Notes: generated by a model not told the origin, from the letters alone. A stretch of 64,000 nt of DNA from Roseicitreum antarcticum (GCF_014681765.1 NZ_CP061498.1:1798001-1862000), one strand, 5' to 3'. Shown: positions 44,936-54,423, numbered from the stretch's first letter. Translations and numbers: made by a program.

Positions 44936-46320
44936 GTGCCCTTGACCTGGTCATAGCGGGCGGCGATGTATTGCTACCCGACGGCCTGCACCGTGTCGAC
45001 ATTGGGATCGCGGGCGGCCGGATCGTTGGGCTGCACGCGCCGGGCCATGCGCCCAATGCGACGGAGGTGATCGACGCAACGGGTCAGACAGTTCTGCCCG
45101 GCATCGTTGATATCCACTTCCACGTTCGCGCCCCCGCCTATCCTGAGCGCGGCACCGTCGCGTCGGAGACGCGGGCGGCGGCGGCGGGTGGCGTGACGAC
45201 CCTGTTCGAGATGCCGATATCAAAACCCTGTTGTTCGACACCTGCCGAATTCACCCGCCGCCGTGACCATTTCAGTGAGAATGCAGTTATCGATTTCGCG
45301 CTCTATGCCGCCCCAGGGGACCTGACCGAGGCGACGCGCGACGAGATGATCCGCCTCGGCGCCATCGCGTTCAAGATCTTCACTACACCTGCACCCGCAG
45401 GCAGGGGGGATGAGTTCGACGGCCTCGCTTTCCCCGACGAGGCCGACCAATTGCGCGCGCTGCGCCTGCTGGCGGGTACCGGGCGGCCTGTCGTCGTTCA
45501 TGCCGAAAGCGCGTCGTTGCTGGCGCATTTCGCAGCTTTGGCCGCGTCGCTCGACCCTGCAGAGGCCGCCACCCACGGCCTGTCGCGACCTGCCGTCTGC
45601 GAATCCGTGGCCGTCGCGAAACTACTTGTGATGAACATGTCAGCACAGGCAAAGCTGCATATCGCCCATGTCACCAGCGCCGAGACCGTCCGCGTGCTGC
45701 GCGCCTTTGCAGGTACCTCCGATTTTACCGCCGAAACCTGCCCGCAATATCTGTTCATGACAGAAGAAGACGTCGCCCGCGTCGGTGTGTATGGCAAGGT
45801 CAATCCGCCGATCCGCCATCAATCCGATCAAGATGCGCTCTGGCAGGCCATCGCGGACGGGGTTATAAACTATGTCACCACTGATCATGCGCCCTTTTCG
45901 CGCGCCGAGAAAGAAGCCTCCGAAGGCGACTTCCCGAACGCCCCGCCGGGCGTACCCGGGATCGAATTCATGTTGCCCGCGATGCTCGATGCCGTCGCCG
46001 GGGGCCGACTAACGCTGAAACGCGCGCATGAGCTTATCTGTTCCAACGGGGCAAAGCGCTACGGCCTTTATCCACAGAAGGGCGCAATTCTGCCGGGCAG
46101 CGAAGCAGACCTTGTCTTTGTCGACCTGCTGGGCGAAACCGTTATGGCGGCCTCGACTCTGAAAACACATGCGCGCGAGGTAGCGCATCTTTTGGAGGGC
46201 CGTCGTTTGCGCGGCTGCGTCACGCGGACGATATTGCACGGCAAGACGGTATACCATCAAGGAGAGGTGACCGGACAGGGCGGTCAGGGGGCTTTCGTGC
46301 TCCCCCTGCCCTCAGAATGA
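44932..46320 (+). CDS. Dihydroorotase/allantoinase/hydantoinase-type cyclic amidohydrolase
   Basis: 462 residues starting at GTG 44932, which overlaps the previous stop (GTGA). Seen: N-terminal IAGGDVLLPDGLHRVDIGIA, metal HxH in PGIVDIHFHVRAP, carboxylysine Lys in GAIAFKIFTTP, His in VVVHAES and LHIAHVTSAETV, and final Asp in VTTDHAPFSRAEKE, the DHAPF motif common to allantoinase and dihydropyrimidinase relatives. It opens a cyclic ureide or imide such as a hydantoin. This is the strongest single hint that the pathway substrate contains a cyclic amide/ureide. A 75-bp gap separates it from the ABC exporter. Confidence 0.86.
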   Translation: MSALDLVIAGGDVLLPDGLHRVDIGIAGGRIVGLHAPGHAPNATEVIDATGQTVLPGIVDIHFHVRAPAYPERGTVASETRAAAAGGVTTLFEMPISKPCCSTPAEFTRRRDHFSENAVIDFALYAAPGDLTEATRDEMIRLGAIAFKIFTTPAPAGRGDEFDGLAFPDEADQLRALRLLAGTGRPVVVHAESASLLAHFAALAASLDPAEAATHGLSRPAVCESVAVAKLLVMNMSAQAKLHIAHVTSAETVRVLRAFAGTSDFTAETCPQYLFMTEEDVARVGVYGKVNPPIRHQSDQDALWQAIADGVINYVTTDHAPFSRAEKEASEGDFPNAPPGVPGIEFMLPAMLDAVAGGRLTLKRAHELICSNGAKRYGLYPQKGAILPGSEADLVFVDLLGETVMAASTLKTHAREVAHLLEGRRLRGCVTRTILHGKTVYHQGEVTGQGGQGAFVLPLPSE

Positions 46321-46395
46321 AACCGCGACAAAGAGGTTAGCCCACGACGCATCCGTCGGGCGCCTCCGGTCGCGGAGAGGGATAGGAGACCCCCG

Positions 46396-48267
46396 ATGGC
46401 GATGGCAGAAACGCCCCCCGACGAGATCATGCGCGCAGCCGATACAGCCGGATGGAAAGCCGGTATGCGCACGATCTGGCGCGTCACTGCGCTCTCGCTG
46501 CGTTCTCCATGGATGGTGGCGATAGCACTAATTTCGACCCTCATCGCCGCCGTTCTTCAACTGCTGATCCCTGTCCTGCTGGGCCGCGCCGTTGACCAGA
46601 CGCAGCGCCTTATCACAGATCCGGCAGGACAGGACGCCACTGCAGCGCTGTGGACCACAGCGCTACTCGTGCTCGCAGTTTCGGTCGGGCGCGGCGTGTT
46701 CACCACCTTCCAGAACTACTATTCTGAAAGCGTTGGCCACCGCGTTGGCTATGCGCTCCGGCTTGCTTATTACGAAAAGATCCAGCGTCTCAGCTTTGGC
46801 TTTCACGACCGCGTTCACTCCGGCGATCTTATCACGCTTGGCATGCTCGATCTCGAAGGTGTGCGGATGTTCTTCTCCACCGGCCTCGTGCGGATCGTCC
46901 TGCTCAGTATCCTGATCGGAATCGGCGGTTACATGCTGCTCACGACCGACGTAATTCTCGGCCTGCTCGCGCTCAGCTTCGTTCCGTTCGTGGCGTGGCG
47001 CAGTTCCGTATCGCAACTAAAACTGCGTGGCACGTGGCTCGAACTGCAGAACCGCCTGTCGGTGCTAAGCCGTGTGATGGAAGAGAACCTTGCGGGTATT
47101 CGCGTCGTCCGGGCCTTTGCCGCTCGTCCGCATGAGATGGGCAAGTTCGACGCCGCCTCGACCCGCGCGCTGGATCTGGCGCATGAGCGTGTGGATATCC
47201 GCGTGCGCAACACCAGCGCGATGACTCTTTCGTTCTTCGCCGCGATGGGCCTCGTGCTTTGGGTCGGCAGCGGCAAGGTCGTTGCGGGCGAGATCACGGT
47301 TGGCACGCTCACAGCCTTCCTGACCTTCATGACGATCTTGCAGATGCCCGTGCGCCAACTCGGGATGCTCGTCAATTCCTTCGCTCGCACAGCAACCTGT
47401 GGCGAACGCATTTTCGCACTGCTCGACCTGGACCTAGCCATAACTGACAAACCCGATGCCGCACCGCTTGCCGTGACCGATGGTGTCCTGCGCTTCGAGG
47501 ATGTAAGCTTCACCTATCCGACATCCCGGACGTCCACGATAGGTGGGCTGAGTTTTACCGCGCGTATGGGCGAAACCATCGGCCTGATCGGTCCGCCGGG
47601 CAGCGGCAAGTCAACGATCGCTCATCTCATCCCCCGGTTCTACGATGTGACAGCGGGGCGCATCACCATCGACGGGCAGGACATTCGCGATGTCACCCTT
47701 GCGTCGCTGCGCCATGCGGTCGTGGTCGTCCAGCAAGATGCCTTCCTATTCACGACGAGCCTTGAAAACAACATCGCCTATGGCGACCCTTGGGCCCAGC
47801 CACAGCAGATCGCAGATGCCAGTGCTTCGGCGCAACTCGCGCAGTTCATTGCGACCCTGCCCGCAGGATACGAAACCGTCGTGGGCGAACGCGGGACATC
47901 GCTTTCGGGCGGGCAACGGCAACGGATGACTATTGCACGGACCCTTATGCTGCGCCCCAGCGTCCTGATCTTCGATGACAGCACGGCCGCAGTTGATGCC
48001 GGCACCGAGCAACGCATCCGCGCCACGATCCAGGCCCGTGCCGCCGAACGGGTGACGATCATCGTGGCGCATCGCCTCAATTCGCTGATGCATGCCGACC
48101 GTATCCTCTTCCTCGAAGAGGGCCGGATCATCGAGCAGGGCAGCCACGAGGAACTTCTGGCGCAGAACGGGCGCTATGCCGCGCTGCACCGGCTACAGAT
48201 GCGTCCTGACGAAATAAAGACAGCGTCTGGCACAACAGACAAGACCTCCGGAGAGGGCCAACCATGA
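46396..48267 (+). CDS. ABC exporter half-transporter 1 (membrane domain + ATPase)
   Basis: 623 residues. Six transmembrane segments lie in residues about 35-330 (AIALISTLIAAVLQLLIPVL; TTALLVLAVSVGRGVFTTFQ). NBD: Walker A GPPGSGKST, signature [16 protein letters not shown] and Walker B LIFDDSTAAVD. The residue after the Walker B Asp is Asp where active sites have Glu, so this subunit's Walker site is degenerate. It pairs with the next gene (ATGA overlap), whose signature motif is also altered. This is the expected arrangement of a heterodimeric exporter with one consensus and one degenerate ATP site. Cargo unknown. The gene is plausibly last-but-one of the rightward arm. Confidence 0.9.
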   Translation: MAMAETPPDEIMRAADTAGWKAGMRTIWRVTALSLRSPWMVAIALISTLIAAVLQLLIPVLLGRAVDQTQRLITDPAGQDATAALWTTALLVLAVSVGRGVFTTFQNYYSESVGHRVGYALRLAYYEKIQRLSFGFHDRVHSGDLITLGMLDLEGVRMFFSTGLVRIVLLSILIGIGGYMLLTTDVILGLLALSFVPFVAWRSSVSQLKLRGTWLELQNRLSVLSRVMEENLAGIRVVRAFAARPHEMGKFDAASTRALDLAHERVDIRVRNTSAMTLSFFAAMGLVLWVGSGKVVAGEITVGTLTAFLTFMTILQMPVRQLGMLVNSFARTATCGERIFALLDLDLAITDKPDAAPLAVTDGVLRFEDVSFTYPTSRTSTIGGLSFTARMGETIGLIGPPGSGKSTIAHLIPRFYDVTAGRITIDGQDIRDVTLASLRHAVVVVQQDAFLFTTSLENNIAYGDPWAQPQQIADASASAQLAQFIATLPAGYETVVGERGTSLSGGQRQRMTIARTLMLRPSVLIFDDSTAAVDAGTEQRIRATIQARAAERVTIIVAHRLNSLMHADRILFLEEGRIIEQGSHEELLAQNGRYAALHRLQMRPDEIKTASGTTDKTSGEGQP

Positions 48268-50159
48268 GCGAGGAACTCGAAGTCGAGCGCGGCGACATCC
48301 GCGACAACGGACGCCGCCCGCCCCGCGCTGTCGTTGGTTCGCACCGGATCGAGGAAGAGATTTTCGGCCGCGTCTTCGACGGTCGCATCATCGGGCGGAT
48401 CTCGGCCTTCGTACGGCCCTATCGCCGCGAGCTTTTCATCTCTATCGCTGCCGTGCTCGTCTTCACTGGTACGCAGCTCGCCATCCCGCTCATCATCCGG
48501 CACGCGATTGACGAAGGTATCGTCGGCGGCGATGCAAGCCTCGCCACCCTGCGCTGGACGATGGTGGTCTTCGCGCTGACCATCGCGCTCAACTTTGCCG
48601 CTTCCTGGGTGCAAGAAAGCGTTGTCGGCAAGGCCGCCGAGAACGTTCTTTTCGACATCCGGACCGCCATGTTCGGCCATCTGCAGGATGTCTCGCTGAG
48701 CTTCATGGACAAGACCGAGGTGGGCCGTCTGATGTCGCGGCTGCAGGGTGACGTGAACGCGATGCAGGAGTTTCTTGAAACTTCCGTCCTCTCTGTCGGC
48801 GACGTGGTACTGCTGTTCGGGATCATCGTCTCGATGCTTTGGCTTGACTGGCAACTCGGTCTGCTTACGCTCTGCGTCCTGCCGGTGTTGTTCATCGTGC
48901 GGGTGATCTGGCTGCCGCGCGCGCGCGCAGCATTCATGTCAGCGCATATCGCCAATTCGGTCACCAACGGGGCGCTTGCAGAAGCGATCCACGGCGTGCG
49001 CACCGTGCAAGGCATGGACCGCCAGCCGGTCAACTTCGCGCTTTATGATGACAAGGCGATGGCGACCCTGCGCGCGCACAGCACCGCGTCGAAATACGCG
49101 CAGGTGATGGTGCCTCTTGTCGACAGCCTCACCGGCATCGCGATGGCTGTGGTCGTGGTGATCGGCGGTGCGATGGTCGTGGACGCGCAGATCGAGGTTG
49201 GCGTGATGGTCGCCTTTCTATTCTACATTCAGCGGTTCTTCGATCCGATCCGTTCGCTGACGATGCAATATTCGGTCATGCAGCGCGCGATGGCGTCTGG
49301 GCAGCGTCTTATCGACGTTCTCGATGTGCCGGTAGAGATCACCGACGCCCCCGGTGCGGTGGACCTGTCGCGCGATACGGATGGTGCCGTGGAGTTTCGC
49401 GATGTTACCTTCGGCTACGATGCCTCGCGCCCAGTGTTGCGCGACGTCAGCTTCAAGGTCAACCCCGGGGAAACGGTAGCACTTGTCGGGCCGACAGGCT
49501 CGGGAAAATCGAGCGCCATGGCGCTGCTAAAGCGGTTCTACGACGTGCAGGGCGGCCAAGTCATCGTCGGCGGGCACGACGTCCGCGATCTAAGCCGCGC
49601 CTCGCTTGGACGTGAGATCGCGATGGTCCTGCAGGAGCCGTACCTGTTCAGCGGCACGTTGATGGAAAATATTCGCTACAACAAGACCGACGCTACGACC
49701 GACGAAGTGATTGCAGCCGCCCGCGCAGTTGGTGCGCATGATTTCATCATGGACCTGCCTGGCGGCTACGAGACGATGATGGGTGAACGCGGCGGCGCGC
49801 TGTCGCTCGGGCAGCGGCAACTCGTCAGCTTCGCCCGCGCCCTTGTCGCCGACGCCCGCATCCTCGTGCTCGACGAGGCGACGGCCAGCATCGACAGCTA
49901 TACCGAGATGCTGATCCAGAAAGCGTTGAAGATCTTGCTGCACGGACGCACCGGCCTGGTGATCGCCCATCGCCTTGCCACGATCCGCGATGCAGACCGG
50001 ATCATCGTGCTGCGCGAAGGCGCCGTGCTCGAACAGGGCAACCACGATGCGCTAATGGCGCATGGCGGCCTTTATGCGCAACTATACAGCGTGAACTACG
50101 CGTCTTTCGACGACCTGCCTGATGGCACGACACGACTGGCCGACGCGCAAAGCTCTTGA
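48264..50159 (+). CDS. ABC exporter half-transporter 2 (membrane domain + ATPase)
   Basis: 631 residues with a ~50-residue N-terminal extension, six TM segments (LFISIAAVLVFTGTQLAIPL, LLFGIIVSMLWLDWQLGLLT) and a canonical catalytic Glu in Walker B ILVLDEATASID. Walker A is GPTGSGKSS, and the signature reads LSLGQRQLVSFARALV, with Leu in place of Gly of LSGGQ. This is complementary to half-transporter 1 (LSGGQ intact, catalytic Glu missing), so exactly one consensus site can form between them. It probably exports a small molecule from the cytoplasm. It ends the rightward arm; a 325-bp gap and the IS256 element follow. Confidence 0.9.
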   Translation: MSEELEVERGDIRDNGRRPPRAVVGSHRIEEEIFGRVFDGRIIGRISAFVRPYRRELFISIAAVLVFTGTQLAIPLIIRHAIDEGIVGGDASLATLRWTMVVFALTIALNFAASWVQESVVGKAAENVLFDIRTAMFGHLQDVSLSFMDKTEVGRLMSRLQGDVNAMQEFLETSVLSVGDVVLLFGIIVSMLWLDWQLGLLTLCVLPVLFIVRVIWLPRARAAFMSAHIANSVTNGALAEAIHGVRTVQGMDRQPVNFALYDDKAMATLRAHSTASKYAQVMVPLVDSLTGIAMAVVVVIGGAMVVDAQIEVGVMVAFLFYIQRFFDPIRSLTMQYSVMQRAMASGQRLIDVLDVPVEITDAPGAVDLSRDTDGAVEFRDVTFGYDASRPVLRDVSFKVNPGETVALVGPTGSGKSSAMALLKRFYDVQGGQVIVGGHDVRDLSRASLGREIAMVLQEPYLFSGTLMENIRYNKTDATTDEVIAAARAVGAHDFIMDLPGGYETMMGERGGALSLGQRQLVSFARALVADARILVLDEATASIDSYTEMLIQKALKILLHGRTGLVIAHRLATIRDADRIIVLREGAVLEQGNHDALMAHGGLYAQLYSVNYASFDDLPDGTTRLADAQSS

Positions 50160-50476
50160 GGGTGTGCGGGGACATTGCATGGTGTGTTGAAATGCGGAGC
50201 CAAGCTTTGGGTGTAGACAGCTCCCGTATGCGACTCTTTCAGAGGAACGCGTGGCTTCGACTGGCAACAGGTGTCGGATATAAGAACGAACTGGTGCTTG
50301 GCGCGCCATGTTGAGCGCAAATTTTCATCGGCGTCTTTTGCGATTTTCTCTTTATTCTTGTCGGCGTGTCATGAAAGTTTCCCAACTCCCAGGCTCTAGT
50401 TTACGACCTTCACTGGAAGGTTTGGGTTAAAGGCCGCTGCGCGCATCTCTTTTAACGCTATTTTGCGTTGGGGGGT
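50160..50476. other. 317-bp gap left of the IS256 element
   Basis: No gene or terminator was recognised. Joining 50484 to 51823 restores the pre-insertion sequence. In that restored sequence one minus-strand frame reads SKITPQRKIALKEMRAAAFN before PNLPVKVVN and a stop, which could be the end of a lost gene but matches nothing I know. Confidence 0.3.
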
Positions 50477-50484
50477 GATCTTGC
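50477..50484. repeat. Target-site duplication, left copy
   Basis: GATCTTGC directly abuts the left inverted repeat of the IS256-family element and recurs at 51815-51822 directly abutting the right one. An 8-bp duplication is the normal size for IS256. Its perfect identity suggests a fairly recent insertion. Confidence 0.9.
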
Positions 50485-51814
50485 GGGAGTGTCATGAACT
50501 CTGTGTATCTGGCCCGGTCCATGCGGGTTTCAGATACAGTCACGCGTTGAAGCGTTCGTCGAACATGATAGCGAATTGGTTTCGGGCCGCAAACCATTCC
50601 CGGACATTCCGCCCACCTTTCTCGAAATTGCGGATCGCCAGATAGATCAGCTTGGTCGCAGCCTCCTCGGTCGGGAACGAACCACGGGTCTTGATCGATT
50701 TGCGGATCACACGGTTCAGGCTTTCGATGGCGTTCGTGGTGTAGATGATCTTGCGGATCGCCGGATCGAAGGCAAAGAACGGGATCACCTCCTGCCATGC
50801 CCGCCGCCATGCCGGAGCGATGGAGGCGTATTTCTCGGCCCATTTTTCCTCGAAAGCATCCAGTTCGGCGGCAGCCTGATCGGCGGTTGGAGCGCCGTAA
50901 ATCAGGCGCAGATCGGCGGCGACTGCCTTGCGATCCTTCCAGGCGCAGAAATTCAGGGAATGGCGCACCAGATGAACGATGCACGTCTGGACTGTGGCAT
51001 CGGGAAAGGCGGCGGTGATCGCTTCCGGGAAGCCTTTGAGGCCATCCACGACGGCAATCAGGATATCCTGGACACCCCGGTTCTTGAGTTCGTTCATCAC
51101 CGACAGCCAGAATTTGGCCCCTTCGTTCTCGGCAATCCACAGGCCCAGAACCTCGCGAACACCGTCCCGTGAGACGCCCAGGGCAACATACACGGCCTTG
51201 TTCTTCACCATGCGGCTATCAGCATCGCGGATCTTCACCCGGAGCGCGTCGAAAATGACGATGGATACATTCGGTCCAGCGCCGGACTGCCATTCCCGGA
51301 CCTCGTCCAGCACGGCGTCGGTGACGCGGCTGATCAGGTCAGGCGAGACCTGAAGGCCATAGACGTCCTCGAGATGGGCGCGGATATCACGCACCGTCAG
51401 ACCGGCGGCGTAGAGCCCGATGATCTTGTCGTCCATCCCATCGATCCGGGTCTGGCCCTTCTTCACCAGTTCAGGCTCGAAGCTGCCGTCCCGGTCACGC
51501 GGCACGGCAATCGGCAGTTCGCCGTCTTGGCCTTTTAGTCTCTTGGCGGATGAGCCGTTGCGGCGGTTAACCTGATCGGGCGGCGCCTCCTTGCCGTCCT
51601 CATAGCCCAGGTGCGCGGTCAGTTCGGCGCCCAGCATCCGCTCCATCAGCTTGATCTTCAGCTCTTTCATCAAGCCGTTATTGCCAAGCAAATCTTCAGG
51701 CCGCTCGCAGCCCTTCAGAAGTTCGTCCAGCAGTTCCTTGGAAATCGTCATCGTCCTTGCTCCTCTCAGGAAGCATGGACCAGATCCCAGTTACACAGAA
51801 GATCGGACACTCTC
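50485..51814. mobile_element. Complete IS256-family insertion sequence (1330 bp)
   Basis: Imperfect terminal inverted repeats of about 40 bp bound the element. The left (50485-50524) begins GGGAGTGTC and ends GGTCCATGC; the right, read inward from 51814 to 51773, begins GAGAGTGTCC and ends GGTCCATGC. Both carry CTCTGTGTA/TTCTGTGTA in the middle. The flanks are the 8-bp repeat GATCTTGC. A single intact transposase gene fills the interior on the minus strand. It lies between the ABC exporter of the catabolic locus and the Dpp permease genes. Confidence 0.92.
50540..51751 (-). CDS. IS256-family transposase
   Basis: 403 residues, full length for the family. Seen: LKIKLMERMLGAELTAHLGY at the N terminus, DGSFEPELVKKGQTRIDGMD, the first catalytic Asp region VSIVIFDALRVKIRDADSRM, second Asp in DILIAVVDGLKGFPEAITAA, and C-terminal IIYTTNAIESLNRVIRKSIK with the catalytic Glu. 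All parts of the Mutator-type DDE domain are intact, so it is probably functional. No frameshift or stop. Confidence 0.94.
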   Translation of the reverse strand: MTISKELLDELLKGCERPEDLLGNNGLMKELKIKLMERMLGAELTAHLGYEDGKEAPPDQVNRRNGSSAKRLKGQDGELPIAVPRDRDGSFEPELVKKGQTRIDGMDDKIIGLYAAGLTVRDIRAHLEDVYGLQVSPDLISRVTDAVLDEVREWQSGAGPNVSIVIFDALRVKIRDADSRMVKNKAVYVALGVSRDGVREVLGLWIAENEGAKFWLSVMNELKNRGVQDILIAVVDGLKGFPEAITAAFPDATVQTCIVHLVRHSLNFCAWKDRKAVAADLRLIYGAPTADQAAAELDAFEEKWAEKYASIAPAWRRAWQEVIPFFAFDPAIRKIIYTTNAIESLNRVIRKSIKTRGSFPTEEAATKLIYLAIRNFEKGGRNVREWFAARNQFAIMFDERFNA

Positions 51815-51822
51815 GATCTTGC
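51815..51822. repeat. Target-site duplication, right copy
   Basis: GATCTTGC, identical to 50477-50484, directly abutting the right inverted repeat of the IS256-family element. Confidence 0.9.
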
Positions 51823-52199
51823 TGGCACTCCCTTCTTGCAAGCGTGAATTTCGGCGTGCGCTCGACCCGAACGGTAGCACATGTCAGTCCTGTGGCGCCG
51901 CAGACTATACCGAGCTCTTTTGCCAAGGGTTGAAATCATGCCGCCCAGGCGATGGAGCCGCGTTTCTTTCGGGGCCGCACTACCGAGCACACAGTCGCTG
52001 ACAAATTGCTGTGCCTTTACCTAGGTCGAATGCGACGACGGCAGGCCAATACACCGGCAAGCAGGGTAGAAGACGTTTATTCGCGGTAGTGGTGCGACAG
52101 GCGAAAAGATCGTTGATCTATACCTCCGCATCAATCGTGTTGGTCGGCAAACTGACGACGGACCAATCACAAACACATCCGATAGTAGCCTATGCTTCC
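51823..52199. other. 377-bp gap right of the IS256 element
   Basis: No gene was recognised. Short frames here do not resemble known proteins. The stretch ends a few bases before the stop of the leftward permease gene; no strong terminator hairpin was seen. Confidence 0.3.
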
Positions 52200-53132
52200 T
52201 CAACCATTTTCCTTCAGCCTCGGGTCGAGGAAATCGCGCAGCCAATCGCCGATGATGTTGAAGGCCAGCACCGTCAACACGATCGCGAGGCCAGGGAAGA
52301 CCGCCATCCACCACTTGTTCGACAGCAGGTGGTCTCGGCTTTCCGAAAGCATGCTGCCCCATGTCGGAACCGAAGGTGGCACGCCGAGACCGAGGAAGGA
52401 AAGTGCAGCCTCTGACAGGATCACGCCCGCGACGTTAAACGAGGCAATGACCGTCAACGGGGCAACGAGGTTCGGCAGGATTGTCCGAAACAGAATCGAG
52501 AACGTGCTGTCGCCCATTGCGCGCGCAGCCTCAACGAATTCCTTTTCTCGCAGCGAAAGCGTTTGCGCCCGCACGATCCGCGCATACGTGATCCACTGCC
52601 CAATCCCCAGCACAAGGATGATGTTCACCAGCCCCGGCCCGAGCACCACGAGGAACATGATCGCCAGCAGGATGAAAGGGAAGGCTAGCTGGATATCACC
52701 CAGCCGCATGATCACATCGTCGATCCAGCCACCAAAATAGCCTGAAACGAGACCCGCCACCGTGCCGAGCGTCCCGCCAACCGCGATGGCCGCTACCCCA
52801 ACGAGAAGCGAGACCCGCGCCCCGTAGAGCAGCCGCGAGAAAACGTCACGGCCAAGCTGGTCAGAGCCGAGCCAATAGGTCATGCCACCCGCACCCGGAG
52901 CTGCGGGTTCAAGCAGGCGCATCATGATGTTCTGTCGGTTGGGGTCGAACGGCGCAAGCGCCGGTCCGAAGATCGCGATGAAGGTCACGACCAACAAGAT
53001 GACCATGCCCAGAAGCGCCCAGCGGCTTGTCGCAAGGCTCTGGAACGCACGCCGCAACTCGCGCCGCCGATAGGACACGATCGGCGGTGCGATCGAATTG
53101 GCCGCGTTGGCCCTGGTATTGGTCTCGCTCAT
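52200..53132 (-). CDS. dppC: Dipeptide/oligopeptide ABC permease 2 (DppC/OppC type)
   Basis: 310 residues. An N-terminal cytoplasmic tail and RAFQSLATSRWALLGMVILL (TM1) are typical of DppC, and a periplasmic loop (FGPALAPFDPNRQNIMMRLL) follows. Core segments: RLLYGARVSLLVGVAAIAVG, AFPFILLAIMFLVVLGPGLV. The EAA motif reads EFVEAARAMGDSTFSILFRT, followed by ILPNLVAPLTV. It forms the inner-membrane channel with the DppB-type protein upstream on the same strand (13-bp gap). The gene symbol denotes family only; ligand unknown. Confidence 0.87.
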   Translation of the reverse strand: MSETNTRANAANSIAPPIVSYRRRELRRAFQSLATSRWALLGMVILLVVTFIAIFGPALAPFDPNRQNIMMRLLEPAAPGAGGMTYWLGSDQLGRDVFSRLLYGARVSLLVGVAAIAVGGTLGTVAGLVSGYFGGWIDDVIMRLGDIQLAFPFILLAIMFLVVLGPGLVNIILVLGIGQWITYARIVRAQTLSLREKEFVEAARAMGDSTFSILFRTILPNLVAPLTVIASFNVAGVILSEAALSFLGLGVPPSVPTWGSMLSESRDHLLSNKWWMAVFPGLAIVLTVLAFNIIGDWLRDFLDPRLKENG

Positions 53133-53145
53133 TGGCGCAGCCTCT

Positions 53146-54120
53146 CTAGAGTTTCACGCGCGGGTCGAGGCGCGCGTAGATCAGGTCGACGATCAGGTTG
53201 AGCAGGATAAAGACCGCCGCGAGCAAGATTACGCTCGCCTGCACTACTGGGATATCGCGTTGATTAACGGCATTAAACACCAGCCGGCCGATACCCGGAT
53301 AAGAGAACACCGTCTCAACGACGACGACCCCGCCGAGCAGGAAGCCGAATTCGAGCCCGATCATCGTCACAACAGGCAGCCAAGCGTTGCGCATCGCATG
53401 GTTCATCACGACACGCCGTTCGGAAATCCCCTTCGATCTTGCGGTCCGCACATAATCCTGTCCTAGCACTTCCAGCATGGACGAGCGAATCAGCCGCGCA
53501 TTGCGTGCCAAGGTATAGGTCCCTACAGCGATCGCTGGCATGATCATGTAGTACATCGACCGCGGCAGATTGCTGAACGCAGTGACAAAATCACCCTCAA
53601 AAAGCGGTTCGAGGAACGGCACATGCCCTGAGATCGGGAACCAGCCAAGATATAGGCCAAAGAACAGGATCATCATGATACCCATCCAGAAATTTGGGAT
53701 CGACTGGCCGAGCATCGCGATCGTCATTATACCGCCGTCGACGGGGCGGCCTCGGTTCAGCGCCGCAAAAATACCCAGCGGGATTGAGAGGCCGATGGCC
53801 AATACAAGCGAGAAGAACGTCAGTTCGATCGTCGCAGGCATCGCGTCGAGCACGACCCCCATCGCAGGTTGACGATAGCTCAGCGAATTACCGAAATCGC
53901 CCTGAAGCGCATTCCAAACGTAAGTCAGGTATTGCACAGGCAACGGCTTGTCGAAGCCGAGCGCTACGCGCGCGCGCTGGATTTCCTCGGCGCTGGCACT
54001 CTCTGACACAAACAGATATGTCGGATCACCACCCATTTGCAGCGCGATGAAACTGATCAGCGTCACGCCGATTAGGACGACGATACTTTGCAGCAGACGT
54101 CGTGCGAGGAATGTCCACAT
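53146..54120 (-). CDS. dppB: Dipeptide/oligopeptide ABC permease 1 (DppB/OppB type)
   Basis: 324 residues. TM1 is ARRLLQSIVVLIGVTLISFI, followed by the hydrophilic loop of DppB proteins. Further TM segments: FFSLVLAIGLSIPLGIFAAL and SIPNFWMGIMMILFFGLYLG. The EAA-type loop reads YVRTARSKGISERRVVMNHA, followed by MRNAWLPVVTM. It is first in a two-gene leftward unit with dppC. The ATPase pair runs in the opposite direction from the same 303-bp gap, so the transporter is split over two divergent transcripts. Confidence 0.87.
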   Translation of the reverse strand: MWTFLARRLLQSIVVLIGVTLISFIALQMGGDPTYLFVSESASAEEIQRARVALGFDKPLPVQYLTYVWNALQGDFGNSLSYRQPAMGVVLDAMPATIELTFFSLVLAIGLSIPLGIFAALNRGRPVDGGIMTIAMLGQSIPNFWMGIMMILFFGLYLGWFPISGHVPFLEPLFEGDFVTAFSNLPRSMYYMIMPAIAVGTYTLARNARLIRSSMLEVLGQDYVRTARSKGISERRVVMNHAMRNAWLPVVTMIGLEFGFLLGGVVVVETVFSYPGIGRLVFNAVNQRDIPVVQASVILLAAVFILLNLIVDLIYARLDPRVKL

Positions 54121-54423
54121 CGGCTCAGACCCTTACAAGCATATCATGCGCAGCACATCCGGGCGTGATTGCCCGGTCTTGCTGCCGAAATTTGTGTCAT
54201 CTACTTGTCGCCCAACCGCACCTTGCATCGTCGTTCCTTCATTTTGCATCGTTCCTGTCTCACGCGCTTGACAACCGGGGTGATCATCCAACAGGGTATA
54301 TTTTATATTGTCGACAGTTGGACAACAGAAACATGCAGCGCCCTATCCCGTCAAGCGCCCAATTCGGGAACATCACTCCGGCCCCCCGCTCCGGCTCGGC
54401 CCCGCTCAAAGAAAAGGCACCTT
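54121..54423. promoter_or_regulatory. Divergent promoter region between Dpp permeases and ATPases, with operator-like motif
   Basis: A 303-bp gap. The motif ATTGTCGACAGT occupies 54307-54318 (palindrome TGTCGACA at 54309-54316). A TTGACA hexamer lies 35 bp before it (54268-54273, in CACGCGCTTGACAA), and the stretch between contains the AT-rich TATATTTTATATTG. The same motif and spacing occur at 36954 and 56516. It is a candidate binding site for the GntR-type regulator encoded at 56675. Confidence 0.55.

Noticed and set aside
44994-45001. TGTCGACA inside the hydantoinase-like gene, and another near 49116 in the exporter gene, as further operators
   Set aside because: They lie inside coding sequence, lack the A[AT]...NT flanks and the upstream TTGAC(A/T) at 35-37 bp; an 8-mer is expected about once by chance in a window of this size.
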